Program-made: the position numbers and the translations under genes | Part shown: positions 56,556 to 64,000 of the stretch, in pieces | Numbering within the stretch: the stretch's first letter is position 1 | Layout: every line of letters begins with the position of its first letter | Notes under the pieces: model-generated | What the model was told of the DNA's origin: nothing | The model's input: the letters and a program-made list of their open reading frames with translations, nothing else | The model's database searches: none | Source: Streptomyces sp. ISL-10 | Lineage (GTDB): Bacteria > Actinomycetota > Actinomycetes > Streptomycetales > Streptomycetaceae | Length of the DNA: 64,000 bases | Direction: 5' to 3' | Assembly: GCF_018614575.1 (NCBI RefSeq) | Contig: NZ_JAGGOJ010000005.1 | Location: forward strand, 1-64,000

Positions 56556-57274
56556 GCGGGATCCCGTCGTTCCAGAAAGGCCGTCATCCCCTCCCGCGCC
56601 TCGGGCGTCGCGAAGAGCGACGCCGAACGCTGCACCAGGTCTTCCGCGTCCCGGTCGAAGGTTGCCAGCACCCTAGCCGTGACCAGCCGCTTGGACGCCG
56701 CCAGGCCCTGCGGCGACGCTCTGCGCAGCCCCTCGACCAGCGGCGCCAGCGCCTGGTCCACATCGGCCGCGGCGAGCGTGAGCAATCCGCTGCGTGCCGC
56801 CTCGGCGGCGTCGAACCGTTCCCCGGTGAGGTAGTACCGCTCGGCGGCCCGGGGGTCCATCCGCGGCAGCAGCGGCAGCGAGATCACCGCGGGAGCCACC
56901 CCGATCCGCACCTCGGTGAACGCGAAGTCCGATGCCGACGTCGCCACCGCGATGTCGCACGCCCCGACCAGGCCGAGCCCGCCGGCCCGCACATGGCCCG
57001 CGACCCGCGCCACGACGGGTTTGGGCAGCGTCACGATCCGCCGCAGCAGGGCGACGAACGTGTACGGGCTCGGCGGCGCCTTCAGGTCGGCGCCCGCGCT
57101 GAACGTGGTGCCGGTGTGCGTGAGCACCACGGCCCTTACGGCCTCGTCGTCGCCGCACCCGGCGAGCGCCTCGGCCAGCTCGTCGACGAGCCGCGCGGAC
57201 AGCGCGTTGCGCGTGTCCGGGCTGTCCAGCGTCAGGGTGGTGATGCCACGGTCGTGGTCGGTGCGGATCGGCAT
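56543..57274 (-). CDS. enoyl-CoA hydratase family protein
   Basis: A 243-aa crotonase. SPDTRNALSARLVDEL, TTFSAGADLKAP, HVRAGGLGLVGACDIAVA (oxyanion hole) and FTEVRIGVAPAVISLPLLPR, where the catalytic Glu positions are replaced. It resembles AtuE/LiuC-type hydratases in operons with an acyl-CoA carboxylase. ATG 57274 has GAGGAG inside the end of the CoA ligase gene, only 5 bp away. Confidence 0.88.
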   Translation of the reverse strand: MPIRTDHDRGITTLTLDSPDTRNALSARLVDELAEALAGCGDDEAVRAVVLTHTGTTFSAGADLKAPPSPYTFVALLRRIVTLPKPVVARVAGHVRAGGLGLVGACDIAVATSASDFAFTEVRIGVAPAVISLPLLPRMDPRAAERYYLTGERFDAAEAARSGLLTLAAADVDQALAPLVEGLRRASPQGLAASKRLVTARVLATFDRDAEDLVQRSASLFATPEAREGMTAFLERRDPAWVL

Positions 57275-57279
57275 GGGGT

Positions 57280-58872
57280 CTACTCCTCGGAGCGGTTCTC
57301 GCGGTCCCTGAGCTCGCGCCGGAGGATCTTCCCCGACGCGGCGCGCGGGATGCCGCCGGTGAACTCGACGCGGCGGACCTTCTTGTACGGCGCGACGCGT
57401 TCGGCGACGAACGCCGTGACGTCGTCCTCGGTCAGGGTCTCGGCGCCCGGCTGCCGTACGACGTACGCCTTCGGCATCTCGTTGCCGTCCTCGTCGACGA
57501 CGCCGATCACGGCCGCGTCCGCGACGGCCTCGTGGGTGAGCAGCAGCGCCTCCAGTTCGGCCGGGGCGACCTGGAAGCCCTTGTACTTGATGAGCTCCTT
57601 GACGCGGTCGACGACGAACAGCCAGCCGTCCTCGTCGACGCGTCCGACGTCCCCGGTGTGGACCCACCTGTCCGCGTCGATCACCGCGGCGGTCGCGTCG
57701 GGCCGGCCGAGGTAGCCCTTCATCACCTGCGGGCCGCGGATGGCGATCTCACCGTCCTCGCCGGGGCCCGCGTCCTCGCCGGAGCCGTCGAGGGCGAGAA
57801 TGCGCATCTCGGTGCCCGGCAGGAGCAGGCCCACGGCCCCCGGTGGAGGGTTCTGCGCCGAGAGCGGCACCACATGCGTGCCCGGGGACAGCTCGGTCAT
57901 CCCGTACGCCTGCCGTACCGGCGGCAGGCCGAGCCGGCGCGAGCACGCCTCGGCGAGGCGGGCGTCCAGCGGGGCGGCCGCGCTGACGATGTACTCCAGG
58001 GACGACAGGTCGTACTTCGCGACCGCCGGGTGCTTGGCGAGCGCGAGAACGATCGGCGGGGCGACGTACAGACCGCTGATGCGGTGCTCCTGGATCGCCG
58101 AGAGGAACGTGTCGAGCTCGAAGCGGGGCAGGACGACGACGGTCGCGCCCTGTCGCAGCGGAGCGTTCATCAGGGCGGTCAACCCGTAGATGTGAAAGAA
58201 GGGCAATACGGCCAGGATGCGGTCGCCGGGGCCCATGGGGATGAACGGGGCCAGCTGCTCCAGGTTGGTGGCGATGGACCGGTGGGTGAGCATCACGCCC
58301 TTGGGGACGCCGGTCGTGCCCGACGAGTACGGCAGGGCCGCCAGGTCCTCGGACGGGTCGATGGAGACCTGCGGTTCGGGCGCGGTCGAGGCCAGCATGT
58401 CGACGACACCGACGTGCCCGTCGGCGCGGTCGCAGACGAAGATCTCCTCGATCCCGGCGGCGAGTTCGGCGGCCCGGCGTGCGACCTCCAGCAGCGGCGA
58501 GACGGTGACGATCCAGCGGGCGGAGGAGTCGCGCAGCTGCTTCGCGAACTCCTCCGCGGTGACGAGCGGATGGACGGTGGTCACCGCCGCGCCTGCCCGT
58601 GTCGCCCCGTAGAACACGGCCGGGTAGGCGACCGTGTTCGGGCTGTGCAGGGCGAGCACGTCCCCCTTGACGAGCCCGGCGTCGGCGAGCGCGGCGGCGA
58701 TGCGGCGGTGGAAGGCGTCGAGCTGCCGGTAGGTGACGGTGGCGCCGTTCGCGCCGTCGACGAGGGCGACCGTGTCGCCGTACTCGGCGGCGCGTCCCAG
58801 CACGGCCTCGTGGATGGGTGCGACGACGGCCGGGACATCTGCGTAACTGCTGCGAAAGACGCGGAACACCAT
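57280..58872 (-). CDS. 4-coumarate/cinnamate:CoA ligase-like AMP-forming ligase
   Basis: A 530-aa adenylate-forming ligase. LPYSSGTTGVPKGVMLTH (P-loop, about residues 180-197), LPFFHIYGLTALMNAPL, YGMTELSPGTH, TGDVGRVDEDGWLFVVDRVK and ELIKYKGFQVAPAELE, and the C-terminal catalytic Lys in PRAASGKILRRELRD. It matches the Streptomyces cinnamate:CoA ligase studied in S. coelicolor, whose gene has the same neighbours. ATG 58872 has GAGGGGG upstream. Confidence 0.9.
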   Translation of the reverse strand: MVFRVFRSSYADVPAVVAPIHEAVLGRAAEYGDTVALVDGANGATVTYRQLDAFHRRIAAALADAGLVKGDVLALHSPNTVAYPAVFYGATRAGAAVTTVHPLVTAEEFAKQLRDSSARWIVTVSPLLEVARRAAELAAGIEEIFVCDRADGHVGVVDMLASTAPEPQVSIDPSEDLAALPYSSGTTGVPKGVMLTHRSIATNLEQLAPFIPMGPGDRILAVLPFFHIYGLTALMNAPLRQGATVVVLPRFELDTFLSAIQEHRISGLYVAPPIVLALAKHPAVAKYDLSSLEYIVSAAAPLDARLAEACSRRLGLPPVRQAYGMTELSPGTHVVPLSAQNPPPGAVGLLLPGTEMRILALDGSGEDAGPGEDGEIAIRGPQVMKGYLGRPDATAAVIDADRWVHTGDVGRVDEDGWLFVVDRVKELIKYKGFQVAPAELEALLLTHEAVADAAVIGVVDEDGNEMPKAYVVRQPGAETLTEDDVTAFVAERVAPYKKVRRVEFTGGIPRAASGKILRRELRDRENRSEE

Positions 58873-58916
58873 TGCGGCCCCCTCGGCGTGGGTACGGACG
58901 GCCAGGATGTCGCCTG

Positions 58917-60059
58917 TCAGTAGGACTTGGGGAGCCCCAGGGACTGGTGGGACACGTAGTTCAGGATCATCTCGCGGCTGACCGGGGCGATTCGGGCCAC
59001 CCGGGCCGCGGTGATCAGCTTGGCGAGACCGTACTCGCGGGTCAGCCCGTTGCCGCCGAGGGTGTGCACGGCCTGGTCGACGGCCTTCACGCACGCCTCG
59101 CCCGCCGCGTACTTGGCCATGTTCGCGGCCTCTCCCGCGGCGACGTCGTCACCGGCGTCGTACAGGGCCGCGGCCTTCTGCATCATCAGCCGCGCGAGCT
59201 CCAGCTCCACGTGGGCCTGGGCGAGGGGGTGGGCGATGGCCTGGTGGGCGCCGATGGGGGTCTGGAAGACCTGGCGCTCCTTGGCGTACGCGACGGCCTT
59301 GGCGAGGGCGTGGCGGCCCATCCCGATGGCGAACGCGGCGGTCATGATGCGCTCGGGGTTGAGCCCGGCGAACAGCTGGAGCAGACCGGCGTCCTCTCCT
59401 GCACAGTCCCCACCCACCAGCGCCTCGGCGGACAGGCGCACATCGTCGAGCACCAGCTCGAACTGCTTCTCCTGCGCCTGCAGTTCCATGTCGATCGCCG
59501 AACGGTGGAAGCCTTCGGCGTCACGCGGAACGATGAACAGGCAGGGCTTCAGCTTTCCCGAACGGGCGTCTTCGGTCCGTCCGACGATCAGGGTGGCGTC
59601 CGCGATGTCGACACCGGAGACGAAGACCTTGCGGCCGGTGAGCGACCAGCCGTCGCCCACCTTGCGGGCCGTGGTCGTGATCCGGTGCGAGTTGGACCCC
59701 GCGTCGGGTTCCGTGATGCCGAACGCCATGGTCAGGCTGCCGTCCGCGAGGCCCGGCAGCCAGGTGCGCTTCTGCTCCTCGGTGCCGAAGCGGGCGATGA
59801 CGGTGGCGCAGATCGCGGGCGACACGATCATCATCAGCAGGGGGCAGCCGGCCGCGCCGGACTCCTCCAGCACGATGGACAGTTCACTGATGCCGCCGCC
59901 TCCGCCTCCGTACTGCTCGGGGAGGTTCACGCCGAGGTAGCCGAGTTTGCCGGCCTCGGCCCAGAGGGTGGCGCGGTCGTAGTTTTGGCCGTGCCGCCTG
60001 CCGAGCGCGGCGACGGCGGCGCGCAGGTCCTGGTGCTCCTGGCTCTCGATGAGGGTCAT
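58917..60059 (-). CDS. acyl-CoA dehydrogenase
   Basis: A 380-aa acyl-CoA dehydrogenase. GITEPDAGSNSHRITTTARK (FAD/substrate segment), TGRKVFVSGVDIADATLIVG, and a C-terminal QAVHTLGGNGLTREYGLAKL, with the catalytic base likely elsewhere since YEGT is absent. In Atu/Liu pathways this position is AtuD or LiuA (citronellyl- or isovaleryl-CoA dehydrogenase). ATG 60059 overlaps the AccA-like stop (ATGA). Confidence 0.9.
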   Translation of the reverse strand: MTLIESQEHQDLRAAVAALGRRHGQNYDRATLWAEAGKLGYLGVNLPEQYGGGGGGISELSIVLEESGAAGCPLLMMIVSPAICATVIARFGTEEQKRTWLPGLADGSLTMAFGITEPDAGSNSHRITTTARKVGDGWSLTGRKVFVSGVDIADATLIVGRTEDARSGKLKPCLFIVPRDAEGFHRSAIDMELQAQEKQFELVLDDVRLSAEALVGGDCAGEDAGLLQLFAGLNPERIMTAAFAIGMGRHALAKAVAYAKERQVFQTPIGAHQAIAHPLAQAHVELELARLMMQKAAALYDAGDDVAAGEAANMAKYAAGEACVKAVDQAVHTLGGNGLTREYGLAKLITAARVARIAPVSREMILNYVSHQSLGLPKSY

Positions 60060-62011
60060 GGCGCTGTGTCCTCCTGGGCTTCCGGTACGTCCGAGTCCTG
60101 AACGGTTTCCGATACGGCGCCCGATACCGCGTCCGCTACGACGTCCGCCACGACGGCGAGCAGGGCGCCGACCTCGACCTGGCGGCCGGGGTGGGCGTGG
60201 AGCGCGGTGAGCGTGCCGGAGGCGGGTGAGACGATCCTGTGCTCCATCTTCATGGCCTCCAGCCAGACGAGCGGCTGTCCCCGGACGACCCGGGCGCCCT
60301 CGTGGACGCCGTCCCCTACGCGCACGACCGTCCCGGGCATGGGCGCGAGCAGCGATCCGGGCTCGGCCCGGTCGGTGGGGTCGGTGAACCGGGGGCGGGC
60401 GGTGAGGGCATGGGCGCCGACGGGGGTGTCGACGTACACGGTGGCGCCGTGCACGGCCACGTCGTGGGCCCGTACGACCCCGTCGGCCTCCAGCCGGACC
60501 CGGGACGCGCTCACCTGGACGGCGCGCACGCCGGGGGCGGCGGGCAGCTCGTAACCGCCGCCGCGGGCGGGTCGGTAGCGGACCTCATGGCCGTTGTAGG
60601 TCCTGACCTGGTCCTGGGAGGCGAGGTTGCGCCATGCCCCGCCGAACCGTCCGCCGCGTGCGGCGGCCTCAGCGAGGGCGGCCGCGACGGCGGCGTGCGG
60701 CTCACCGGGTGCGGGGGCGGTGAGCTCGTCGAGGTGTCGCTCGTAGAAGCCGGTGTCGAGCCGTGCCGCGGCGAAGTCCGGGTGCTCCAACGAGCGTACG
60801 AGCAGGTCCCGGTTGGTGACGGGCCCGTGCACCCGTGCCCGCCGCAGGGCGTGGGCGAGCCGGCGGACGGCCCCGTCGCGCGTCGGCGCCCAGGCGACGA
60901 TTTTCGCGATCATGGGGTCGTAGTGGACGCCGATGGTGTCGCCGGCGGCGTACCCGGTGTCGACGCGGACGGCCGGAGCGTCGCCCGGCACGTCAAGGGT
61001 GTGCAGCACACCTGTCTGCGGGGTCCATCCGGAGGACGGGTCCTCCGCGTACAGGCGTGCCTCAACGGCGTGGCCCGCGGGCTCGGGCGGGGCCGGCGGC
61101 AGCGCGGCGCCCTCTGCCACGCTCAGTTGCAGCGCCACCAGGTCGATGCCGAACACGGCCTCGGTGACGGGGTGTTCCACCTGGAGGCGGGTGTTCATCT
61201 CCAGGAAGTGGGTCCGCCCGTCCCTGCCCACCAGGAACTCCACCGTGCCCGCACCGGTGTAGCCCACGGCCCGGGCGGCCCGTACGGCCTGGGTGTGCAG
61301 GGATTCGACGAGCTCCGCCGGCAGCCCCGGCGCGGGGGACTCCTCGATGACCTTCTGGTGGCGACGCTGGAGCGAGCAGTCCCGGGTGCCCAGCGCCCAC
61401 ACCGTCCCGTGCGTGTCGGCGAGGATCTGCACCTCCACATGGCGGCTGTCCTCCACGTAGGGCTCGACGAACACCTCGCCGTCGCCGAACGCCGACGCCG
61501 CCTCCGAACTCGCCGCCGCCAGTTCCCCGGGCAGCGCGGCCAGGGACCGGACCACCCGCATCCCCCGGCCGCCGCCGCCCGCCGCCGCCTTCACCAGGAC
61601 CGGCAGGTCCGACTCGGTGACGTCGGTCAGAGGCCGAAGGCCCATCAGCTCCTTGGCCCGTGTCTTCGACGCCATCGCCTCGATGGCCTCGGGAGGGGGG
61701 CCGATCCAGATCAGGCCCGCGTCCAGCACGGCGCGTGCGAAGTCCGCGTTCTCGGACAGGAACCCGTAGCCCGGGTGCACCGCGTCCGCGCCCGCCGCGA
61801 GTGCCGCCTTCACGATCAGGTCGCCGCGCAGGTACGTCTCCGCGGGCGCCGCGCCCGGCAGGCGCACCGCCGCGTCCGCCTCGCGGACGTGCAGGGCCGA
61901 GGCGTCGGCGTCGGAGTGGACCGCGACCGTCGCGACCCCGAGGTCACGGCAGGTGCGGAAGACGCGGCAGGCGATCTCCCCGCGGTTCGCGACAAGGACA
62001 GAAGCAATCAC
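60056..62011 (-). CDS. acyl-CoA carboxylase alpha subunit (biotin carboxylase/BCCP fusion)
   Basis: A 651-aa biotin-dependent carboxylase alpha chain. Biotin carboxylase domain with VLVANRGEIACRVFRTCRDL, ATP-grasp AAAGGGGRGMRVV, EPYVEDSRHVEVQILAD and FLEMNTRLQVEHPVTEAVFG; a middle linker domain; C-terminal biotinyl domain with the biotin Lys in LEAMKMEH (about residue 588). A short acidic tail follows. GTG 62011. It pairs with the beta subunit encoded 10 bp away and probably carboxylates a branched or unsaturated acyl-CoA (methylcrotonyl-, geranyl- or related). Confidence 0.92.
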   Translation of the reverse strand: MIASVLVANRGEIACRVFRTCRDLGVATVAVHSDADASALHVREADAAVRLPGAAPAETYLRGDLIVKAALAAGADAVHPGYGFLSENADFARAVLDAGLIWIGPPPEAIEAMASKTRAKELMGLRPLTDVTESDLPVLVKAAAGGGGRGMRVVRSLAALPGELAAASSEAASAFGDGEVFVEPYVEDSRHVEVQILADTHGTVWALGTRDCSLQRRHQKVIEESPAPGLPAELVESLHTQAVRAARAVGYTGAGTVEFLVGRDGRTHFLEMNTRLQVEHPVTEAVFGIDLVALQLSVAEGAALPPAPPEPAGHAVEARLYAEDPSSGWTPQTGVLHTLDVPGDAPAVRVDTGYAAGDTIGVHYDPMIAKIVAWAPTRDGAVRRLAHALRRARVHGPVTNRDLLVRSLEHPDFAAARLDTGFYERHLDELTAPAPGEPHAAVAAALAEAAARGGRFGGAWRNLASQDQVRTYNGHEVRYRPARGGGYELPAAPGVRAVQVSASRVRLEADGVVRAHDVAVHGATVYVDTPVGAHALTARPRFTDPTDRAEPGSLLAPMPGTVVRVGDGVHEGARVVRGQPLVWLEAMKMEHRIVSPASGTLTALHAHPGRQVEVGALLAVVADVVADAVSGAVSETVQDSDVPEAQEDTAP

Positions 62012-62021
62012 GGAAGGGCCC

Positions 62022-63623
62022 TCACATCCGGAAGACGCCGAAGCCGCCGCGGGCGCCTTCGACCGGTGCCGTGTGGATCGCGGACAGGCACAGACCGAGC
62101 ACCGTCCGCGTGTCGCGGGGGTCGATGACCCCGTCGTCGTAGAGCCGCCCGGACAGGAAAGCGGGCAGCGACTCGGCCTCGATCTGCTGCTCGACCATTG
62201 CGCGCAGCCCCGCGTCGGCCTCGTCGTCGTAGGGCTGCCCCTTCGCCGCCGCCGACGCGCGGGCGACGATCGACAGCACGCCCGCGAGCTGCTGCGGGCC
62301 CATCACCGCCGACTTGGCGCTCGGCCAGGCGAACAGGAATCGCGGGTCGTACGCCCGCCCGCACATGCCGTAGTGCCCGGCTCCGTACGAGGCGCCCATC
62401 AGCACCGACAGGTGCGGGACGCGGGAGTTGGACACGGCGTTGATCATCATCGCGCCGTGCTTGATGATGCCGCCCTGCTCGTACTCCTTGCCCACCATGT
62501 AGCCGGTGGTGTTGTGCAGGAACACGAGCGGGATGTCGCGCTGGTTGGCGAGCTGGATGAACTGGGCCGCCTTCTGCGACTCGGCCGAGAACAGCACGCC
62601 CTGCGCGTTCGCCAGCACGCCCACCGGGTAGCCGTGCAGCCGCGCCCATCCGGTCACCAGGCTCGGCCCGTACAGCGGCTTGAACTCGTCGAAGTCGGAG
62701 CCGTCCACGATCCGCGCGATCACCTCGCGCGGGTCGAACGGGGTCTTCAGGTCCTCCGGCACGATGCCGAGCAGCTCCTCGGCCGCGTACTTCGGCTCCT
62801 CCACGGGACCGGCCGGATCGGGGTGCGCCTTGCGGTGGTTGAGGCGGGCGACGATCCGGCGCGCCTGCCGCAGGGCGTCCTGCTCGTCGAGCGCGAAGTG
62901 GTCCGCGAGGCCGGAGGCGCGCGCGTGCATCTCGGCGCCGCCCAGCGACTCGTCGTCGCTCTCCTCGCCCGTCGCCATCTTCACCAGCGGCGGACCGCCG
63001 AGGAAGACCTTCGACCGTTCCTTGATCATGACGGTGTGGTCGGACATGCCGGGTACGTACGCGCCGCCGGCCGTCGAGTTCCCGAACACGACCGCGATCG
63101 TCGGGATCCCGGCCGCCGACAGCCGGGTGATGTCGCGGAACAGCCCGCCCCCCGGGATGAAGATCTCCTTCTGGGACGGCAGATCGGCCCCGCCGGACTC
63201 GACGAGCGCGATGCACGGCAGCCGGTTGGCGTACGCGATCTCGTTGGCCCGCAGCGCCTTCTTGAGGGTCCACGGGTTCGACGCGCCGCCGCGCACGGTC
63301 GGGTCGTTGGCGGTGATCAGGCACTCGACGCCCTCGACGACGCCGATGCCCGTGACGATGGACGCGCCCACCGGGTGGTCACTGCCCCAGGCGGCGAGCG
63401 GCGACAGCTCCAGGAACGGGGTGTCGGGGTCGAGCAGCAGCTCGATCCGCTCCCGCGCGAGCAGCTTGCCGCGCCCCCGGTGCCGGGCGACGTACTTCTC
63501 GCCGCCGCCGGCGAGTGCCTTGGCGTGCTCCGCGTCCAGGTCGGCGAGACGGGCGAGCATCGCCTCGCGGTGGGCGGCGTATGCGGGGCCCGTCACATCG
63601 ACGGCCGAGCCGAGAACGGTCAC
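62022..63623 (-). CDS. acyl-CoA carboxylase beta subunit (carboxyltransferase)
   Basis: A 533-aa carboxyltransferase subunit. N-terminal HRGRGKLLARERIELLLDP, NDPTVRGGASNPWTLKKALR, ESGGADLPSQKEIFIPGGG, FGNSTAGGAYVPGMSD (oxyanion hole), and the C-terminal HNTTGYMVGKEYEQGGIIKH and GASYGAGHYGMCGRAYDPRF. It is closest to MCC/AtuC-type beta subunits rather than AccD5-type propionyl-CoA carboxylases. GTG 63623 overlaps the AtuA-like stop (GTGA). Confidence 0.92.
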   Translation of the reverse strand: MTVLGSAVDVTGPAYAAHREAMLARLADLDAEHAKALAGGGEKYVARHRGRGKLLARERIELLLDPDTPFLELSPLAAWGSDHPVGASIVTGIGVVEGVECLITANDPTVRGGASNPWTLKKALRANEIAYANRLPCIALVESGGADLPSQKEIFIPGGGLFRDITRLSAAGIPTIAVVFGNSTAGGAYVPGMSDHTVMIKERSKVFLGGPPLVKMATGEESDDESLGGAEMHARASGLADHFALDEQDALRQARRIVARLNHRKAHPDPAGPVEEPKYAAEELLGIVPEDLKTPFDPREVIARIVDGSDFDEFKPLYGPSLVTGWARLHGYPVGVLANAQGVLFSAESQKAAQFIQLANQRDIPLVFLHNTTGYMVGKEYEQGGIIKHGAMMINAVSNSRVPHLSVLMGASYGAGHYGMCGRAYDPRFLFAWPSAKSAVMGPQQLAGVLSIVARASAAAKGQPYDDEADAGLRAMVEQQIEAESLPAFLSGRLYDDGVIDPRDTRTVLGLCLSAIHTAPVEGARGGFGVFRM

Positions 63624-64000
63624 AACAAAGCCTCCGGGATGTCGGCGTAGCGGGCGCGCAGCCACTCGCCCAGCGCCTTGGCCTGCGGGTCGAAACGGGC
63701 CTGCGCGGCGACGCCTTCGCCGAGGATCGAGCCGACGACGAAGTTCAGGGCACGCAGGTTGGGCAGCACATGCCGGACGACCGGGAGTCCGTCGGTCTCC
63801 GGGAGGAGGACGCGCAGCCGCTCGACGGTCAGTTCGTGGGCGAGCCAGCGCCAGGCGTCGTCGGTGCGCGCCCAGACGCCGATGTTGGCGTCGCCGCCCT
63901 TGTCGCCGCTGCGGGCGCCCATGACGAGTCCGAGCGGTGCGCGGCGGGTCGGCCCGGGAGGCAGGGGCTCGGGCAGTGCGGGCCCGCCGTCGGCGGGGTC
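63620..64000 (-). CDS. AtuA-like (DUF1446) protein, 3' end only
   Basis: The last 126 codons of a gene that continues past the right edge. The visible C-terminal domain has GARSGDKGGDANIGVWART, LPETDGLPVVRHVLPNLRAL and QAKALGEWLRARYADIPEAL, which is the small C-terminal domain of AtuA, a protein required for acyclic terpene utilisation in Pseudomonas whose activity is not established. It is upstream in the carboxylase operon and overlaps the beta subunit. Confidence 0.85.
   Translation of the reverse strand, partial: DPADGGPALPEPLPPGPTRRAPLGLVMGARSGDKGGDANIGVWARTDDAWRWLAHELTVERLRVLLPETDGLPVVRHVLPNLRALNFVVGSILGEGVAAQARFDPQAKALGEWLRARYADIPEALL

Overview
The window is high-GC actinobacterial chromosome, almost certainly Streptomyces: GC is very high throughout, GTG starts and 4-nt gene overlaps are frequent, TTA codons are very rare, and there are leaderless-looking starts. 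Several landmark genes match Streptomyces core-chromosome neighbourhoods (dmdR1-type DtxR regulator beside a SIS protein, pdxH beside citrate synthase, a cinnamate:CoA ligase / acyl-CoA carboxylase operon, purU). No rRNA, tRNA, CRISPR array, integrase or transposase was seen.

Region 1 (1-24.5 kb) is a catabolic island for an acyl-CoA-type substrate. It holds four acyl-CoA dehydrogenases (two of them an overlapping pair), an SCP2-thiolase-like protein with a DUF35 OB-fold partner, a flavin monooxygenase, a flavin reductase, NDP- and AMP-forming acyl-CoA synthetases, enoyl-CoA hydratase, SDR, Zn-alcohol dehydrogenase, cyclase-family hydrolase, amidohydrolase, DoxX membrane protein, MFS transporter, and TetR and GlxA/AraC regulators. 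Its transcription units share one palindrome, TGACG-N3-CGTCA, at promoters. I found ten copies at catabolic promoters plus one uncertain copy, and none elsewhere by eye, so this looks like a self-contained regulon. The TetR gene at 3.1-3.7 kb is the obvious candidate repressor. The substrate is not determinable from sequence; a steroid, terpenoid or other branched/cyclic acid is a reasonable guess.

Region 2 (24.8-28.3 kb) is regulatory: a four-EF-hand calerythrin-like protein, a STAS anti-anti-sigma factor, and an ECF sigma factor overlapping a zinc-binding anti-sigma factor that is fused to a maleylpyruvate-isomerase-like domain.

Region 3 (28.4-35 kb) is the most unusual system. A 1,223-aa protein combines a trypsin-like protease, an unassigned domain, a PknG-like Ser/Thr kinase and PknG-like TPRs. 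It is followed, with ATGA overlaps, by a four-TM GlnX-like sensor and a GlnH-like lipoprotein binding protein. A trypsin-co-occurring (trypco2) protein is divergently encoded 36 bp away. The kinase and membrane genes each carry a TTA codon, which predicts bldA dependence. It reads as a PknG-GlnX-GlnH nutrient-sensing relay merged with a protease/trypco module.

Region 4 (35-52.7 kb) is mostly conserved chromosome: purU, an orphan type-I binding lipoprotein, a Pro/Gly-rich membrane protein, an NsdA-like HTH-TPR regulator with a perfect operator-like inverted repeat, a stand-alone primase/polymerase-domain protein, an ABC exporter, a large secreted protein, an alpha/beta hydrolase, the DtxR iron regulator, a SIS protein and a PAS/GAF protein.

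Region 5 (52.7-53.6 kb) has no intact ordinary gene. It carries a good vegetative promoter, a Shine-Dalgarno with 15 nt of complementarity to the 16S 3' end, a 12-codon ORF whose start codon sits in a hairpin loop, a hairpin just after its stop, a three-way-junction inverted-repeat structure, and then a redoxin pseudogene whose catalytic Cys position is TGA.

Region 6 (53.6-64 kb) holds pdxH, citrate synthase, and a seven-gene leftward operon (AtuA-like partial, acyl-CoA carboxylase beta and alpha subunits, acyl-CoA dehydrogenase, CoA ligase, enoyl-CoA hydratase, TetR), resembling Atu/Liu pathways for branched or unsaturated acyl-CoAs.
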